IMG/VR virus record: IMGVR_UViG_3300010373_000042
Coordinates: 1-64,000 of that record
Strand: one strand, 5' to 3'
Length of the DNA: 64,000 nucleotides
Source of the DNA: a virus
Part shown: positions 1-7,446 of the stretch, one piece after another
How the letters are laid out: every line of letters begins with the position of its first letter
How positions within the stretch are numbered: position 1 is the stretch's first letter
Position numbers and translations under genes: made by a program
Notes under the pieces: model-generated
What the model was told of the DNA's origin: nothing
The model's database searches: none
Seen by the model: only the letters and a program-made list of their open reading frames with translations

Positions 1-98
1 ATCTGATGCGCCGGGAAATGGCTGATGATCCACGGCGCGAGTTTCCACTTACCGCCGTGCCATCGCAATACAGGTCGCGTGGGTGTCACCGCATTCAT
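1..98 (-). CDS. D12-class DNA adenine methyltransferase, N-terminal fragment
   Basis: Only the first 32 codons are in the window; the gene runs off the left edge. The ATG at 98 overlaps the stop of the upstream gene as ATGA. The fragment reads PVLRWHGGKWKLAPWI followed by FPAH, which matches the SAM-binding start of Dam/D12-type N6-adenine methyltransferases (consensus W-x-GGK plus a following I/F-P segment). It is the last visible gene of the early minus-strand operon and would be the third methyltransferase of the element. The catalytic DPPY motif lies outside the window. Confidence 0.72.
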   Translation of the reverse strand, partial: MNAVTPTRPVLRWHGGKWKLAPWIISHFPAHQ

Positions 99-331
99 GG
101 CTTCGGCGATCCTCCCACAGGATCGGTGGCGTGCTCGACCGGAGCGTAGTTGAGTTCGGTTGGGTGGCAGGGCACCGAGAAGCCTCGGCCATCAAACATC
201 ACTTGGACGTAATTTCCAGCGCTCTGCTTTTCGCGCGCGATCTTACCGAATTTCTTTGTCACGGTATGCTGAACGCGAGAGCCAACCCTCGGATCAACGC
301 TATAGGTCTTTTTGATGTAGTCGTAAGCCAT
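95..331 (-). CDS. hypothetical protein, 78 aa
   Basis: The start follows a GGGGGA Shine-Dalgarno sequence, and the ATG directly follows the TAG of the upstream methyltransferase. The middle part (VGSRVQHT, GKIARE, VQVMFDG, HPTEL) has the glycine, valine and proline spacing of a short SH3/KOW-like barrel, but I do not recognise a named family. It sits between two DNA methyltransferase genes and is probably co-translated with them. Its function is unknown. Confidence 0.75.
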   Translation of the reverse strand: MAYDYIKKTYSVDPRVGSRVQHTVTKKFGKIAREKQSAGNYVQVMFDGRGFSVPCHPTELNYAPVEHATDPVGGSPKP

Positions 332-940
332 CTATTCCCCCGTCGCTTTCGTTGAGGACACATCAACGCTGGGGTCTTTTTCATATCCGACCGCTTCCAT
401 ACCGCAGTCAGCGGCGGCTTTAACGAGTGCGCCCGACCCGGCAAAGGGATCCATCATCAAGCCGCCGGGCACCGCAAATGGCTTGACCATCCATTCTGCA
501 ACTCGAGCTGGAAGCTCGGCCCGGCGTCCGTTGATGACCGGCGGCTCAGTGATGTGGTCGAGGTCGAGGGCGGTACAATCGTCGATTGCCTTACCCTTCC
601 GGAAGGCGATTACGTTGACGCTGGCCCATTTCCAGCCCGTGGTCTCGACCTTGGTCCGGGCGGCCGGCTTGCACCAGGTAGCGATCCTGACGGGCTCCAC
701 GATGCCTCGGACAGCCTCGACCATGTAAGAGGTCGAGCGCCAGCTAGACGCGCACATGACGAGCATCCAGCGACCGCGTTCCAACCGTTGGGCGGCTTCA
801 CGGAGCACGATGGCGACCGTGGCCGATAGCGCGTGTTCCGCACCGGAGCCGCCGAAGGCATATGGCGGATCGGTCGCAATCAACGCCGGGCGCCTTTCCT
901 CGAGTATTATCAGGTCGAGAGCGTCACCATGGCGGATCAT
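332..940 (-). CDS. beta-class N4/N6 DNA methyltransferase
   Basis: The 202-aa protein has the catalytic motif DPPY at residues 24-27 and the SAM-binding motif DPFAGSG at residues 164-170. Motif IV before motif I is the beta-class order, as in CcrM-type and many N4-cytosine/N6-adenine enzymes. A longer reading from 1030 is open, but the start at 940 has an AGGAG seven bases upstream and overlaps the stop of the preceding zinc-ribbon gene as ATGA, so I place it there. The predicted role is methylation of phage (and possibly host) DNA, for example against restriction. No target-recognition domain is obvious, so the site cannot be predicted. Confidence 0.88.
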   Translation of the reverse strand: MIRHGDALDLIILEERRPALIATDPPYAFGGSGAEHALSATVAIVLREAAQRLERGRWMLVMCASSWRSTSYMVEAVRGIVEPVRIATWCKPAARTKVETTGWKWASVNVIAFRKGKAIDDCTALDLDHITEPPVINGRRAELPARVAEWMVKPFAVPGGLMMDPFAGSGALVKAAADCGMEAVGYEKDPSVDVSSTKATGE

Positions 941-1104
941 TGCGTGCGCTCCTGTGGAGTGTCGCCCGACGCGATATGCCATCCGCACATCGCGCAATAA
1001 TTCCACCATTGTTCGGTGACGGCATCGCAATCCTTGCAGCGACAGGATTTCTTGTTACGGCTTGCCAATTCAGCGGCGATCATTTCAGCGACGCTTTCAC
1101 TCAC
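937..1104 (-). CDS. small zinc-ribbon protein, 55 aa
   Basis: It starts with GTG at 1104, eight bases after an AGGAG, overlapping the upstream stop; its own stop overlaps the methyltransferase ATG. The cysteine pattern CRCKDC followed by CAMCG is a typical zinc ribbon (C-x2-C pairs about ten residues apart). Tight coupling on both sides argues that it is real despite its size. It could be a nucleic-acid-binding accessory to the methyltransferase, but that is only inference from position. Confidence 0.7.
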   Translation of the reverse strand: MSESVAEMIAAELASRNKKSCRCKDCDAVTEQWWNYCAMCGWHIASGDTPQERTQ

Positions 1105-1327
1105 TGGCGTTCTCCTGCGGGGAACGAGGCATAGCGGCGATCAATTTCTCCGCGGCTTCAAACTCCATGCGCCGATACTCGATTGGTCCAGGCGTCAGCC
1201 GCTGCATGCCGGCCTGTTCGATCCTCGCAGCCTCGCCACTGAAAACCCTCCGCACGCGGTTGACCGGTGTGTCTTCCTTCATTGCATCGAGAACTTCGCG
1301 GTCGCTAAGTTTTTTCCAATCGGTCAT
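1097..1327 (-). CDS. hypothetical protein, 76 aa
   Basis: The start follows AGGAGAAATAG and overlaps the end of the C5 methyltransferase gene. The protein begins MTDWKKLSDREVLDAM and is helical and charged, with no cysteines and no membrane segment. It lies in the methyltransferase operon. I do not recognise the family. Confidence 0.7.
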   Translation of the reverse strand: MTDWKKLSDREVLDAMKEDTPVNRVRRVFSGEAARIEQAGMQRLTPGPIEYRRMEFEAAEKLIAAMPRSPQENASE

Positions 1328-2122
1328 CTATTTCTCCTGTGCCGCAGGGTTTTGTTGATGCGAAGAGACGGAAAGTGCGCTCATGGCCGCACCGATGAAT
1401 TCGGCCGCGACTTGCGGGACGATCGCGTTGCCGTAGGCGCGGCATCTTCCCAACAAATTGGATACCCCATCAGGTGATTTCGGAATTCGCTCGACCTCAC
1501 CAGGTCGCGCCGGCCAAGATCTACCAATTGGTCGCACAGGTTCGCGACATGAGGCTTGCCGGGCCTGCCACGCTTCGTCCGATTCCCCTTCCCAGATTCG
1601 CCCTTCCCATCGCGCGTTGTCGGAGTCTGCCACGAACCAAGTCCGGTGCCGTCGTTGCGGGGCGCCGATGCTCGCAGCAGGAAGTATTCCCGCCCCGAAG
1701 GCGTAACCTGCTGCTTCCAAGTCAGTGTGAACAAGGTCAAGCCACAACCTGGAAGCCGGGCCTTCAACCTGTTCTCCAAAAATGATTGGAGGCCGACGCT
1801 CGCAGATGATCTTAAACCAGTGTGGCCAGAGGTGGCGCGGGTCATCGAATCCGAGCATTTTCCCCGGCCCCGAAAACGGCTGACAGGGGCAACTACCTGT
1901 CCAAACAGGTCGGTCTTCGGGCCATCCCGCGAGTCTGAGGGCGAGGGACCATCCTCCAATTCCCGCGAAAAAGTGGCACTGATTATATCGAATGAGATCG
2001 TCTGCTCTAACATCGCATATTGATCGCTCGTCAACGTCACCTCTTGCGATGTGTCCTCTGTCGATAAGGTTTCGGAGCCAGGCTGCTGCATAGGGGTCAA
2101 TCTCGTTGTAATAAGCTGTCAT
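1328..2122 (-). CDS. C5-cytosine DNA methyltransferase
   Basis: The 264-aa protein has all the main C5 methyltransferase motifs: FAGIGG (52-57, SAM binding), PCQPFS (79-84, catalytic cysteine), EQVEG (117-121, where ENV is usual), QRRHR (156-160) and GNAIVPQVA (231-239). An N-terminal extension of about 50 residues precedes motif I, as in many phage Dcm-like proteins. The variable target-recognition segment between motifs VIII and X is short, about 70 residues. The start overlaps the upstream stop (ATGA). Almost the whole gene is also open in a second frame (see the entry at 1381-2100). Confidence 0.93.
   Translation of the reverse strand: MTAYYNEIDPYAAAWLRNLIDRGHIARGDVDERSICDVRADDLIRYNQCHFFAGIGGWSLALRLAGWPEDRPVWTGSCPCQPFSGPGKMLGFDDPRHLWPHWFKIICERRPPIIFGEQVEGPASRLWLDLVHTDLEAAGYAFGAGILPAASIGAPQRRHRTWFVADSDNARWEGRIWEGESDEAWQARQASCREPVRPIGRSWPARPGEVERIPKSPDGVSNLLGRCRAYGNAIVPQVAAEFIGAAMSALSVSSHQQNPAAQEK
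1381..2100 (-). CDS. overprinted protein in alternative frame of the C5 methyltransferase gene, 239 aa
   Basis: This ORF is on the same strand as the C5 methyltransferase, in another frame, and lies wholly within it. It is not a random shadow: it carries VVAPVSRFR, LTLFTLTWK, TPSGREYFLLRAS, WQTPTTRDG and LMGYPICW, segments I recognise from a widespread family of phage hypothetical proteins. The PVSRFR segment is encoded by the same bases as the catalytic PCQPFS of the methyltransferase, and the LMGYP end overlaps GNAIVPQVA. Whether it is translated here is unknown; no strong ribosome-binding site was identified before its first ATG. Confidence 0.5.
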   Translation of the reverse strand: MTPMQQPGSETLSTEDTSQEVTLTSDQYAMLEQTISFDIISATFSRELEDGPSPSDSRDGPKTDLFGQVVAPVSRFRGRGKCSDSMTRATSGHTGLRSSASVGLQSFLENRLKARLPGCGLTLFTLTWKQQVTPSGREYFLLRASAPRNDGTGLGSWQTPTTRDGKGESGKGNRTKRGRPGKPHVANLCDQLVDLGRRDLVRSSEFRNHLMGYPICWEDAAPTATRSSRKSRPNSSVRP

Positions 2123-2772
2123 TTCGCCACAGGGTTTCGATCAGGCCGCGAGACGGAGGATCCCGCCCCGTCAGTTGCGGGCACCTGGGAAAGGGCGGTG
2201 GCAATGTTCTGGAATTGGTTGGCAACGACTAGATAATGTCCGGAGCGGCTTTCGTTCTTTTCAGCTTGAACAAACCAAAAATCGGCGCGCTCCTGAGCTT
2301 TCCGCCGGGTCGCCTCAATCACCGCCCCGCGTCCGTCCGGCGATGGATTGAGAACAGCGCGCACCCGTTCGGCTGCATCGTGGATGCCATCGCAAGCCGC
2401 CGTACCGCGCTCCAATGCTTTTCTGAGCGATGCAGCTTGCAAATCTCCGCGTTCGTTCGTCGCGAGAATTGCGGCGCTATCGTAATCCTCCCGCACCGCC
2501 TCTTGCTTCGGCTCCGGTGATGGGGTGGAGCGGCCAGCGTTCCATCCACCTTCTCGATCAATGCGCGACCGCACCGCATCTGGCGTCTGGGGCACGGCGC
2601 GGAGGGCGGCGACAATCATGCGCCGTTCACGGGCGATTAAGGTAAGCGGCTGTCGGCTATCCGGAGACCAATTGTCGATCTTATCCGCCAACTCTGTTGC
2701 GTCCTGTGCAGGGGTCATGGAAGTTTCTCCGGGCGTCGGTTGGCACTTTCCCGCTTCATCGCGCAAGCTCAT
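2119..2772 (-). CDS. hypothetical early phage protein, 217 aa
   Basis: It is coupled on both sides by ATGA overlaps. A second in-frame ATG at codon 19 has a good GGAG upstream, so the true start may be there (about 2718). The protein has a proline-rich middle and a C-terminal helical part rich in alanine and arginine (RRKAQERADFWFVQAEKNES), probably a coiled coil. No enzymatic motif was seen. Its role in the methyltransferase/recombination operon is unknown. Confidence 0.75.
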   Translation of the reverse strand: MSLRDEAGKCQPTPGETSMTPAQDATELADKIDNWSPDSRQPLTLIARERRMIVAALRAVPQTPDAVRSRIDREGGWNAGRSTPSPEPKQEAVREDYDSAAILATNERGDLQAASLRKALERGTAACDGIHDAAERVRAVLNPSPDGRGAVIEATRRKAQERADFWFVQAEKNESRSGHYLVVANQFQNIATALSQVPATDGAGSSVSRPDRNPVAK

Positions 2773-3338
2773 GCCGCACCTGATTTGTCAGGGGAGGGGA
2801 GCGCCGTATAGTCGGGCCAGCCAGCGTCACGCTCGGCTTTTGCGTCCAACCAAGCCTGGGGAGGACGGTCGTGTGTCGATGGGACTGAGGGAGCCGGCAG
2901 CGGCATCCAGTGGGAAGGAAGAACGTCGCGATCATGCGTGCCGTAGATTTCGTCAGGCACGTTATCGTTACGCGGTCGCCTGAGGAACGAGGCTTTTACA
3001 ACCCACGAACCGCTCCTTTTAAAAAAGGGTTGGGGTGGATCATAATAGCCGATGTACGGCTTGTTATTGACCAAAAGCCAAATTGCGGTTTGATCCTTCG
3101 GCGCCGTCTCGATCGGCTGCCACGCGCCGCAGTCACCCGAGCCTTGGGCGCCCGCATAAAGCGGCTGCATATCCAGCCCCTCGGTTCGCAGGCTTTCCAT
3201 CCGCTTGCGATCGGCTGTCCATGCCCGGATACGCATTTCGGCGCCGGCCGGTGCCTGACCGGGAACCAAGCAAACCCACATGATGGGGTCCGGCGAGCCT
3301 TGGGCAGGAGCGCCACAGTGCGCGCACGGATCGCTCAT
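2769..3338 (-). CDS. DUF551-like phage protein
   Basis: The N-terminus has an HCGAPAQG element with a C-x2-C pair. The middle WQPIETAPKD and the later PSHWMPLP are the hallmarks of the DUF551 type of short phage proteins, which have no assigned function. The protein is 189 aa, larger than the usual isolated domain because of the N-terminal extension. It overlaps both neighbours by a few bases. Confidence 0.72.
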   Translation of the reverse strand: MSDPCAHCGAPAQGSPDPIMWVCLVPGQAPAGAEMRIRAWTADRKRMESLRTEGLDMQPLYAGAQGSGDCGAWQPIETAPKDQTAIWLLVNNKPYIGYYDPPQPFFKRSGSWVVKASFLRRPRNDNVPDEIYGTHDRDVLPSHWMPLPAPSVPSTHDRPPQAWLDAKAERDAGWPDYTALPSPDKSGAA

Positions 3339-3874
3339 GCGACTGCTCCCGTAACGACCGTGGCAGTTCGCGGCTTCTCCAGCGGGCGAGGATCGGTAGT
3401 TTCCTCGAAATATTTACAAGCCTTCGCATAGTGCGGGACGCGGCCACCTTCCTGCCCGTGCATCAGCGACCGATATTTGGTGCAGAGGGAGTCGCGTAGA
3501 AGGCCGGATCCAGCCATATAACCGTCAGCCGCCCAGAAACGGCAACCGCGACAAGTCTTGTCAGCGGGCCCCGTAGAGGCCCAGAAGGCCATGCCAGGGA
3601 AGGTGTCCTTGCGTTTCTTTGCGAAGTCCATGTCGGGCTCAGTGAGGTGCTGAGAAATGCCGTCGTTTTCCATCTCGCCATTTTCCTTCCAGAAGTAGCG
3701 CTTGAGTGCAGAGAAACGCTTCTGCGTGAGGAACTGTTCGTAACCCTTGTCGATCAGCTTTTTGCTGCGCCGGGCCACCACCCATTTTGAGGTGCCGAGA
3801 TGAAGCGCGAGCCAATCAGCAAATTCGGCTGGGACCTCGGCCGTCTCAGGATAAGAACGCGCATCCCCACTCAT
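3335..3874 (-). CDS. phage protein with cysteine cluster, 179 aa
   Basis: The N-terminal half looks helix-turn-helix-like (ADWLALHLGTSKWVVARRSKKL). The C-terminal half contains CRGCRFW, LCTKY and HYAKACKYFEE, a four-cysteine pattern that could bind zinc. It is translationally coupled to recT. I do not recognise a named family; a role in recombination or replication is possible from context only. Confidence 0.72.
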   Translation of the reverse strand: MSGDARSYPETAEVPAEFADWLALHLGTSKWVVARRSKKLIDKGYEQFLTQKRFSALKRYFWKENGEMENDGISQHLTEPDMDFAKKRKDTFPGMAFWASTGPADKTCRGCRFWAADGYMAGSGLLRDSLCTKYRSLMHGQEGGRVPHYAKACKYFEETTDPRPLEKPRTATVVTGAVA

Positions 3875-4908
3875 GCCGACACCTCATCCGCTTGGGCGGC
3901 TACGGGCTGGTGACGTCGACGCAATGCCTGCTCGCATTCTTTCTTTGCGTCTTTCGGCATCGTCGACCAAACCGCTTTGAGGGCTTCGCTGCCTAGCTTC
4001 GCAGCTTCGGCCAGCCGCAAATCCCATTCGGCTGCGGTGGTGTAATCGTCGGCCGCTCCGGCGGGGGCGTCATGGGGCGAATGTGCCGGAGCGGCCGGTC
4101 TCACCGCGCTGGGTGATCGTGAAAGCAATTCGTCTGCACTGCGCTGGTCGTGATGGATCGGTGGAGCGTCGGAGAATTCGCCCTCTATCTGCAGGCCGCG
4201 CTGGGGATCGATCCATGCGCTCTTGCCGCGCTCCTCGACCGTCTCCTCCATCGCTGCGGCAAGATGGAAGCGCGGATCGGCGTTCAGCGGCATCGCTCGC
4301 GACAGGCGACGCTTCGCCGATTTAGCCGCCATAGCCGGGAAACCGATCATCATATCCATCCACGGACTATCGGACCGACTGCCGCCGGGCGACTTCTGTT
4401 TGATCGCCATGATGTCGTCGATGCCCAGCACCGAAACCAGCGCGGGCCGATGCAGGGATGAAGCGGTGGCCCAGGCAGCGAGGATCGGCCCACGATTGCC
4501 GAGCTTGGGCTTATGACGAACAAAGCCCTTGTCGCCGAGCTCGTAGTCGAACGCATCGCCCTCGCGCACGACTTCACCCTGAATGCTGAACCCCGATCGG
4601 GCGCCCAAGGTGTTCATTCCTTTGTAGCCGATCACGAGCTGCGCCTTACCCTTAAAGGGTATGAAATAGGCCTGGCCGGTCACGCCGTCGACTTCCAGCG
4701 CTAGGCATGCGGCCGACATCGACGCATTGAGGAGGCTTTGCCGATCAGCCTTGACGAGCAAATCGGGATTGCGTTCGACCGAGACCATGATCGACCGCAT
4801 CAGTCGCTCGACCGGGATGGCGCCAGCCAGTGCTTGCTCAAATCGCGGCGCGAGCGGCTTCAGCGTGTTTTCGAAAATAACAAGATCAGATGCCACCGAA
4901 CGCTCCAT
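3871..4908 (-). CDS. recT: RecT-family single-strand annealing protein
   Basis: The 345-aa protein has the RecT core: PVERLMRSIMVSVERNP near the N-terminus, then YFIPFKGKAQLVIGYKGM and DDIMAIKQKSPG. RecT binds single-stranded DNA and promotes annealing and strand invasion in phage recombination. It overlaps the YqaJ-type exonuclease gene upstream by 23 bases, the usual partner arrangement. The C-terminal third (after about residue 240) is low-complexity and alanine/proline rich, probably a flexible tail. Confidence 0.92.
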   Translation of the reverse strand: MERSVASDLVIFENTLKPLAPRFEQALAGAIPVERLMRSIMVSVERNPDLLVKADRQSLLNASMSAACLALEVDGVTGQAYFIPFKGKAQLVIGYKGMNTLGARSGFSIQGEVVREGDAFDYELGDKGFVRHKPKLGNRGPILAAWATASSLHRPALVSVLGIDDIMAIKQKSPGGSRSDSPWMDMMIGFPAMAAKSAKRRLSRAMPLNADPRFHLAAAMEETVEERGKSAWIDPQRGLQIEGEFSDAPPIHHDQRSADELLSRSPSAVRPAAPAHSPHDAPAGAADDYTTAAEWDLRLAEAAKLGSEALKAVWSTMPKDAKKECEQALRRRHQPVAAQADEVSA

Positions 4909-5827
4909 CGATTTGCTGCGGGATGTGCGACTTGATCGAGACCGTCGTGATCTCGCGCGCGGGACTGGCCTTGTAACGGCTGATGCCGACCTTGCGCGTC
5001 ACTCGGATGCCCTGCGGCAATTCGATGGAATCGGCATCTTTGAGAAGGCCGAGGAGTTTTGCCTTCGTACCCTCCTCGATCTTCTCGGCCGCAAGCCGCT
5101 GTACGCGCTGATACTCGGCATCAACAACCTGCTGGGCCAGCCTGGTGGCCTCGACCTCGCCGAACTTCTCGACCGCGTTGATGATCTCGCCGGTCGGCTT
5201 GGCGAAGATTTGCTTGAGCAGCGGCACTTCGACGGGCGAGCCAAACGGTTCCGGCTCGCGGCCGGCGAGGATGTCATCGAAAAACTGCTGCACCTCGGCC
5301 TCGAACGTCGCCCACAGATCGGGCATCGGCTTGCGCTGGAAATAGGTCATGTCGCCGCCGCACCACAGTGCGATCACACCCCACTCGAACGGCTTGACGC
5401 CGTTGCCGACGTACATCTGCTGCTGAAGCTGGATCTCGTGCTGGCGGGGAGGCGTTTTGCCGCCGTCCCATTCCTGCATGAGGATTTTGTAGTCAAAGCA
5501 GCATTTGGTTTCGAGCGCGCCAGGGCCGCGCTGAGGATCGTAAATGTCGGCGTCGCGGGAACAGCCAAGCAGTCCGCGGCGCATATACGCCTGTGATCCG
5601 TCAGGCTTGCGGTTGGTGGTAACCTCAAGATGAAGATCGGCCGCCGCCTGCTCCAATAGCAGCGGCTCCATTTTTGTGCCCCAGTCCAGACGGTTGTGAT
5701 CCGGGCCGGGCGCCTCGATGCCCTTGGCAAATCGCTGGAACAGCATCCACTTCGTCACGTAAGGCGAAACGCCGAGCAGGCCGGACATTTCGGTGGCGCT
5801 GATGGTCTGGCGCTTTGGGTCAGGCAT
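4886..5827 (-). CDS. YqaJ-type viral recombinase exonuclease
   Basis: It would supply single strands for RecT by degrading one strand of double-stranded ends. The PD-(D/E)XK core is visible: DWGTKMEPLLLEQ, SRDADIYDP, LETKCCFDYK and HEIQLQQQMYV. The open frame begins at a TTG at 5842, but the ATG at 5827 is preceded by AGAGGAAG and starts the natural MPDPKRQT N-terminus, giving 313 aa. The exonuclease and RecT pair is a complete Red-like recombination system. Confidence 0.88.
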   Translation of the reverse strand: MPDPKRQTISATEMSGLLGVSPYVTKWMLFQRFAKGIEAPGPDHNRLDWGTKMEPLLLEQAAADLHLEVTTNRKPDGSQAYMRRGLLGCSRDADIYDPQRGPGALETKCCFDYKILMQEWDGGKTPPRQHEIQLQQQMYVGNGVKPFEWGVIALWCGGDMTYFQRKPMPDLWATFEAEVQQFFDDILAGREPEPFGSPVEVPLLKQIFAKPTGEIINAVEKFGEVEATRLAQQVVDAEYQRVQRLAAEKIEEGTKAKLLGLLKDADSIELPQGIRVTRKVGISRYKASPAREITTVSIKSHIPQQIDGAFGGI

Positions 5828-6029
5828 GGACTTCCTCTGCAATTACGCGCGCATGCAGCCGATTGCGCCGCGCTAGTTCGTTGAAAAACACGTTGGCGGA
5901 CTGCCGCTCGATCTCGGCGCACGGATCGCAATACATCCGGCGCTTGGTCCGCTGGAAATACGCGAACAGCCGGTCGCACAGCTTGCAGACGGACTGCGCG
6001 GGGCGGGGAGGGTCAAAGCCGCGCTTCAT
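5820..6029 (-). CDS. small zinc-finger protein, 69 aa
   Basis: The pattern CKLCDRLFAYFQ followed by RRMYCDPCAEIE gives two C-x2-C knuckles about 18 residues apart. The rest is basic and helical. It overlaps the exonuclease start and the upstream micro-ORF. It is probably a nucleic-acid-binding accessory of the recombination operon; the function is inferred from context only. Confidence 0.7.
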   Translation of the reverse strand: MKRGFDPPRPAQSVCKLCDRLFAYFQRTKRRMYCDPCAEIERQSANVFFNELARRNRLHARVIAEEVHA

Positions 6030-6097
6030 GCGATTGCCCTCACAATGAGGTACACGCCGAGCCAGCCCCAGAAATTGATGACCATGGCGAACCTCAT
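6026..6097 (-). CDS. membrane micro-protein, 23 aa
   Basis: The ORF starts and ends in ATGA overlaps with its neighbours, so translational coupling is likely. The peptide is almost entirely one hydrophobic segment (INFWGWLGVYLIV) between two arginines. At 23 residues coding status cannot be proved, but the perfect fit between two coupled genes supports it. Confidence 0.45.
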   Translation of the reverse strand: MRFAMVINFWGWLGVYLIVRAIA

Positions 6098-6228
6098 ACC
6101 GGCACCGCCGGGGTTGCCATGATGATGACGATGGCCATCGCGCAGCCGATCATCAGCGTGACGCATACGGCCTCGATCAGCACGGGGATGGCGATTTCCG
6201 CAATTTCAACCGGCTCAGGCTTGCGCAT
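6094..6228 (-). CDS. single-pass membrane micro-protein, 44 aa
   Basis: A longer reading from 6294 exists, but the ATG at 6228 has a perfect AAGGAGG seven bases upstream and lies just inside the end of the preceding gene. The protein has a short acidic N-terminus (MRKPEPVEIAE) and then a long hydrophobic stretch of about 30 residues (VCVTLMIGCAMAIVIIM). It probably resides in the inner membrane. Function unknown. Confidence 0.65.
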   Translation of the reverse strand: MRKPEPVEIAEIAIPVLIEAVCVTLMIGCAMAIVIIMATPAVPV

Positions 6229-6487
6229 CTGCGGCCTCCTTCGCTTCGATCGCGGCGAGGCGGCGCTTCGCATCATCGTGCAGCGCGCAGGCAACCTTCA
6301 TGTCGGCGTATTGGTCGATCAGCTTCGCGGCGTTGGCGAAGTTCGGCGTCAGCTTGACCAGCGCTGCGATGTCCTCGGCCGTGCTGAGCGGCCGCTCGAT
6401 CCGGTCGATGGGCGGGAAGTCGTGTTTGGCGTGATCGCGATAATGATCGGCGCGGAAGTCTTCGTCGGGGCGGGACCAACCCATCAC
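6215..6487 (-). CDS. hypothetical protein, 90 aa
   Basis: It overlaps the upstream gene by four bases and the micro-protein gene downstream. The N-terminus is rich in histidine and aspartate (DEDFRADHYRDHAKHDFPP), then helical, ending in an alanine/glutamate-rich tail. It begins MM, so the second ATG may be used. No family recognised. Confidence 0.7.
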   Translation of the reverse strand: MMGWSRPDEDFRADHYRDHAKHDFPPIDRIERPLSTAEDIAALVKLTPNFANAAKLIDQYADMKVACALHDDAKRRLAAIEAKEAADAQA

Positions 6488-6696
6488 GCGGCCCTCCGCA
6501 CTTTTACGGTGCGGACCGTTGCGGCGAACTCGATCGACGTGCCGTCATCACGGCCTACGCCGCTGGCGCCTTCGATTGTCGCCTTGATCCAGACGTCGAC
6601 CTTGCCGCCGGCCGCGATCTTGCGGGCCAGCGCTCGCCGGCCGCGCTTGACGTCCAGCAGCATGAAATCGGATTTGAAGGGTGCAGGGGTTGGCAT
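6484..6696 (-). CDS. first gene of the early leftward operon, hypothetical, 70 aa
   Basis: An open frame begins at 6723, but that lies in the promoter -10 element; the ATG at 6696 has GGAG six bases upstream and fits a transcription start near 6713. The protein is basic and beta-rich (FMLLDVKRGRRALARKI, VDVWIKATIEG). It is the first product made when the repressor leaves the operator at 6726. Function unknown. Confidence 0.72.
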   Translation of the reverse strand: MPTPAPFKSDFMLLDVKRGRRALARKIAAGGKVDVWIKATIEGASGVGRDDGTSIEFAATVRTVKVRRAA

Positions 6697-6719
6697 GTCG
6701 GTCTCCATTGCTGGAGCCA

Positions 6720-6748
6720 ACATAAAGTAGGAACATTCCTACTGTCAA
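6720..6748 (-). promoter_or_regulatory. sigma70-type promoter of the early leftward operon
   Basis: Read on the minus strand: TTGACA (-35, perfect), a 17-base spacer, then TTATGT (-10). The spacer is exactly filled by the palindromic operator at 6726-6743, so a bound repressor would exclude RNA polymerase. The predicted start is about 15 bases before the ATG at 6696. Confidence 0.75.
6726..6743. promoter_or_regulatory. operator OL1 (perfect palindrome)
   Basis: AGTAGGAACATTCCTACT: 8-bp perfect arms around CA. It is the best of five copies of the consensus AGTWGGAnnnnTCCWACT in the window. It sits inside the early leftward promoter. Confidence 0.8.
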
Positions 6749-6754
6749 CAGGAA

Positions 6755-6772
6755 AGTAGGAGAAATCCAACT
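6755..6772. promoter_or_regulatory. operator OL2
   Basis: AGTAGGAGAAATCCAACT, one mismatch between the arms. It lies 29 bp from OL1 start to start, upstream of the -35, suggesting cooperative binding of repressor dimers. Confidence 0.72.
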
Positions 6773-6815
6773 GTAGTAAGATTATACCTATTTGGCGGGT
6801 GGCTCGCCGAATTTC

Positions 6816-6932
6816 TCAATCCAGGCAATTCGCCCGAACTGTGTCAACGTGGCTGCCGATTCTGTGAAGCTGATATGCGATCACCAACAAGCACCCGAAG
6901 ATAGCGATCAGGATTATGTCGGTCCCGGACAC
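6816..6932 (-). CDS. single-pass membrane micro-protein downstream of the repressor, 38 aa
   Basis: It starts with GTG at 6932 just after the repressor stop, with GAGGG eight bases upstream. The N-terminal half is a membrane segment (DIILIAIFGCLLVIAY), followed by a short polar tail (RIGSHVDTVRANCLD). It is probably co-transcribed with the repressor and so may be made in the lysogen. A lysogenic-conversion or exclusion role is only a guess from position. Confidence 0.55.
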   Translation of the reverse strand: MSGTDIILIAIFGCLLVIAYQLHRIGSHVDTVRANCLD

Positions 6933-6933
6933 G

Positions 6934-7446
6934 TCATGCCCTCTTACGCTTTGCAGCCGGCTTAGGCTTCTCAGCTTGGACCGGTGGTCGCGTTAACTCT
7001 TCCGGGCTGTCAAGTCCCAGCGCGTGTGCAAACCCCATTGCATGCCAATCTGAGAGGGTTGGCAGGCCGAGCCAGGCTCGGACGGCCTCTACCGTCATCC
7101 CATCCATGCGCGCTGCCATTGCCTGTTCATCTAGTCCCCGGGCTTCCATATGCTCGGCAACGTAATAGTGGGGTTTGGCGCCTTTGTGGATAACTTCGAC
7201 CGGCCGGTTTTTGGGAATTCGAAGCGTTTCGGGATCCAGTCCCATGAATTGGCAGAAATCGTCTCTGAAATCCTCGTGCAAGGAGCTTTTGGCGCCCTTC
7301 ATGAAATCGACGAGGTACGTTCTGTCATAGGACGGAAATCCGGCCTTCCGCATTGCGGTAATCACGGACACCTTGCCCAGCGGCTTGGGCCGGTGGCTGG
7401 CTAAGGCGTGCTCGATCGTTCGTCTAACCTCGGCGGGCGTAGGCAT
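6934..7446 (-). CDS. phage repressor with two helix-turn-helix domains
   Basis: Starting at the ATG at 7446 the protein has 170 aa. Residues 25-75 (KVSVITAMRKAGF to DFCQFMGLD) and 100-145 (RGLDEQAMAARMDGMTVEAVRAWLG) both look like XRE-type helix-turn-helix folds; a lysine-rich tail ends it. There is no LexA/CI-type peptidase domain, so SOS self-cleavage is not expected. Three operators lie between it and the divergent gene at 7544, one of them touching its own start codon, which implies autoregulation. No Shine-Dalgarno sequence is visible, so the mRNA may be leaderless. Longer upstream readings cross the operators and are rejected. Confidence 0.82.
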   Translation of the reverse strand: MPTPAEVRRTIEHALASHRPKPLGKVSVITAMRKAGFPSYDRTYLVDFMKGAKSSLHEDFRDDFCQFMGLDPETLRIPKNRPVEVIHKGAKPHYYVAEHMEARGLDEQAMAARMDGMTVEAVRAWLGLPTLSDWHAMGFAHALGLDSPEELTRPPVQAEKPKPAAKRKRA

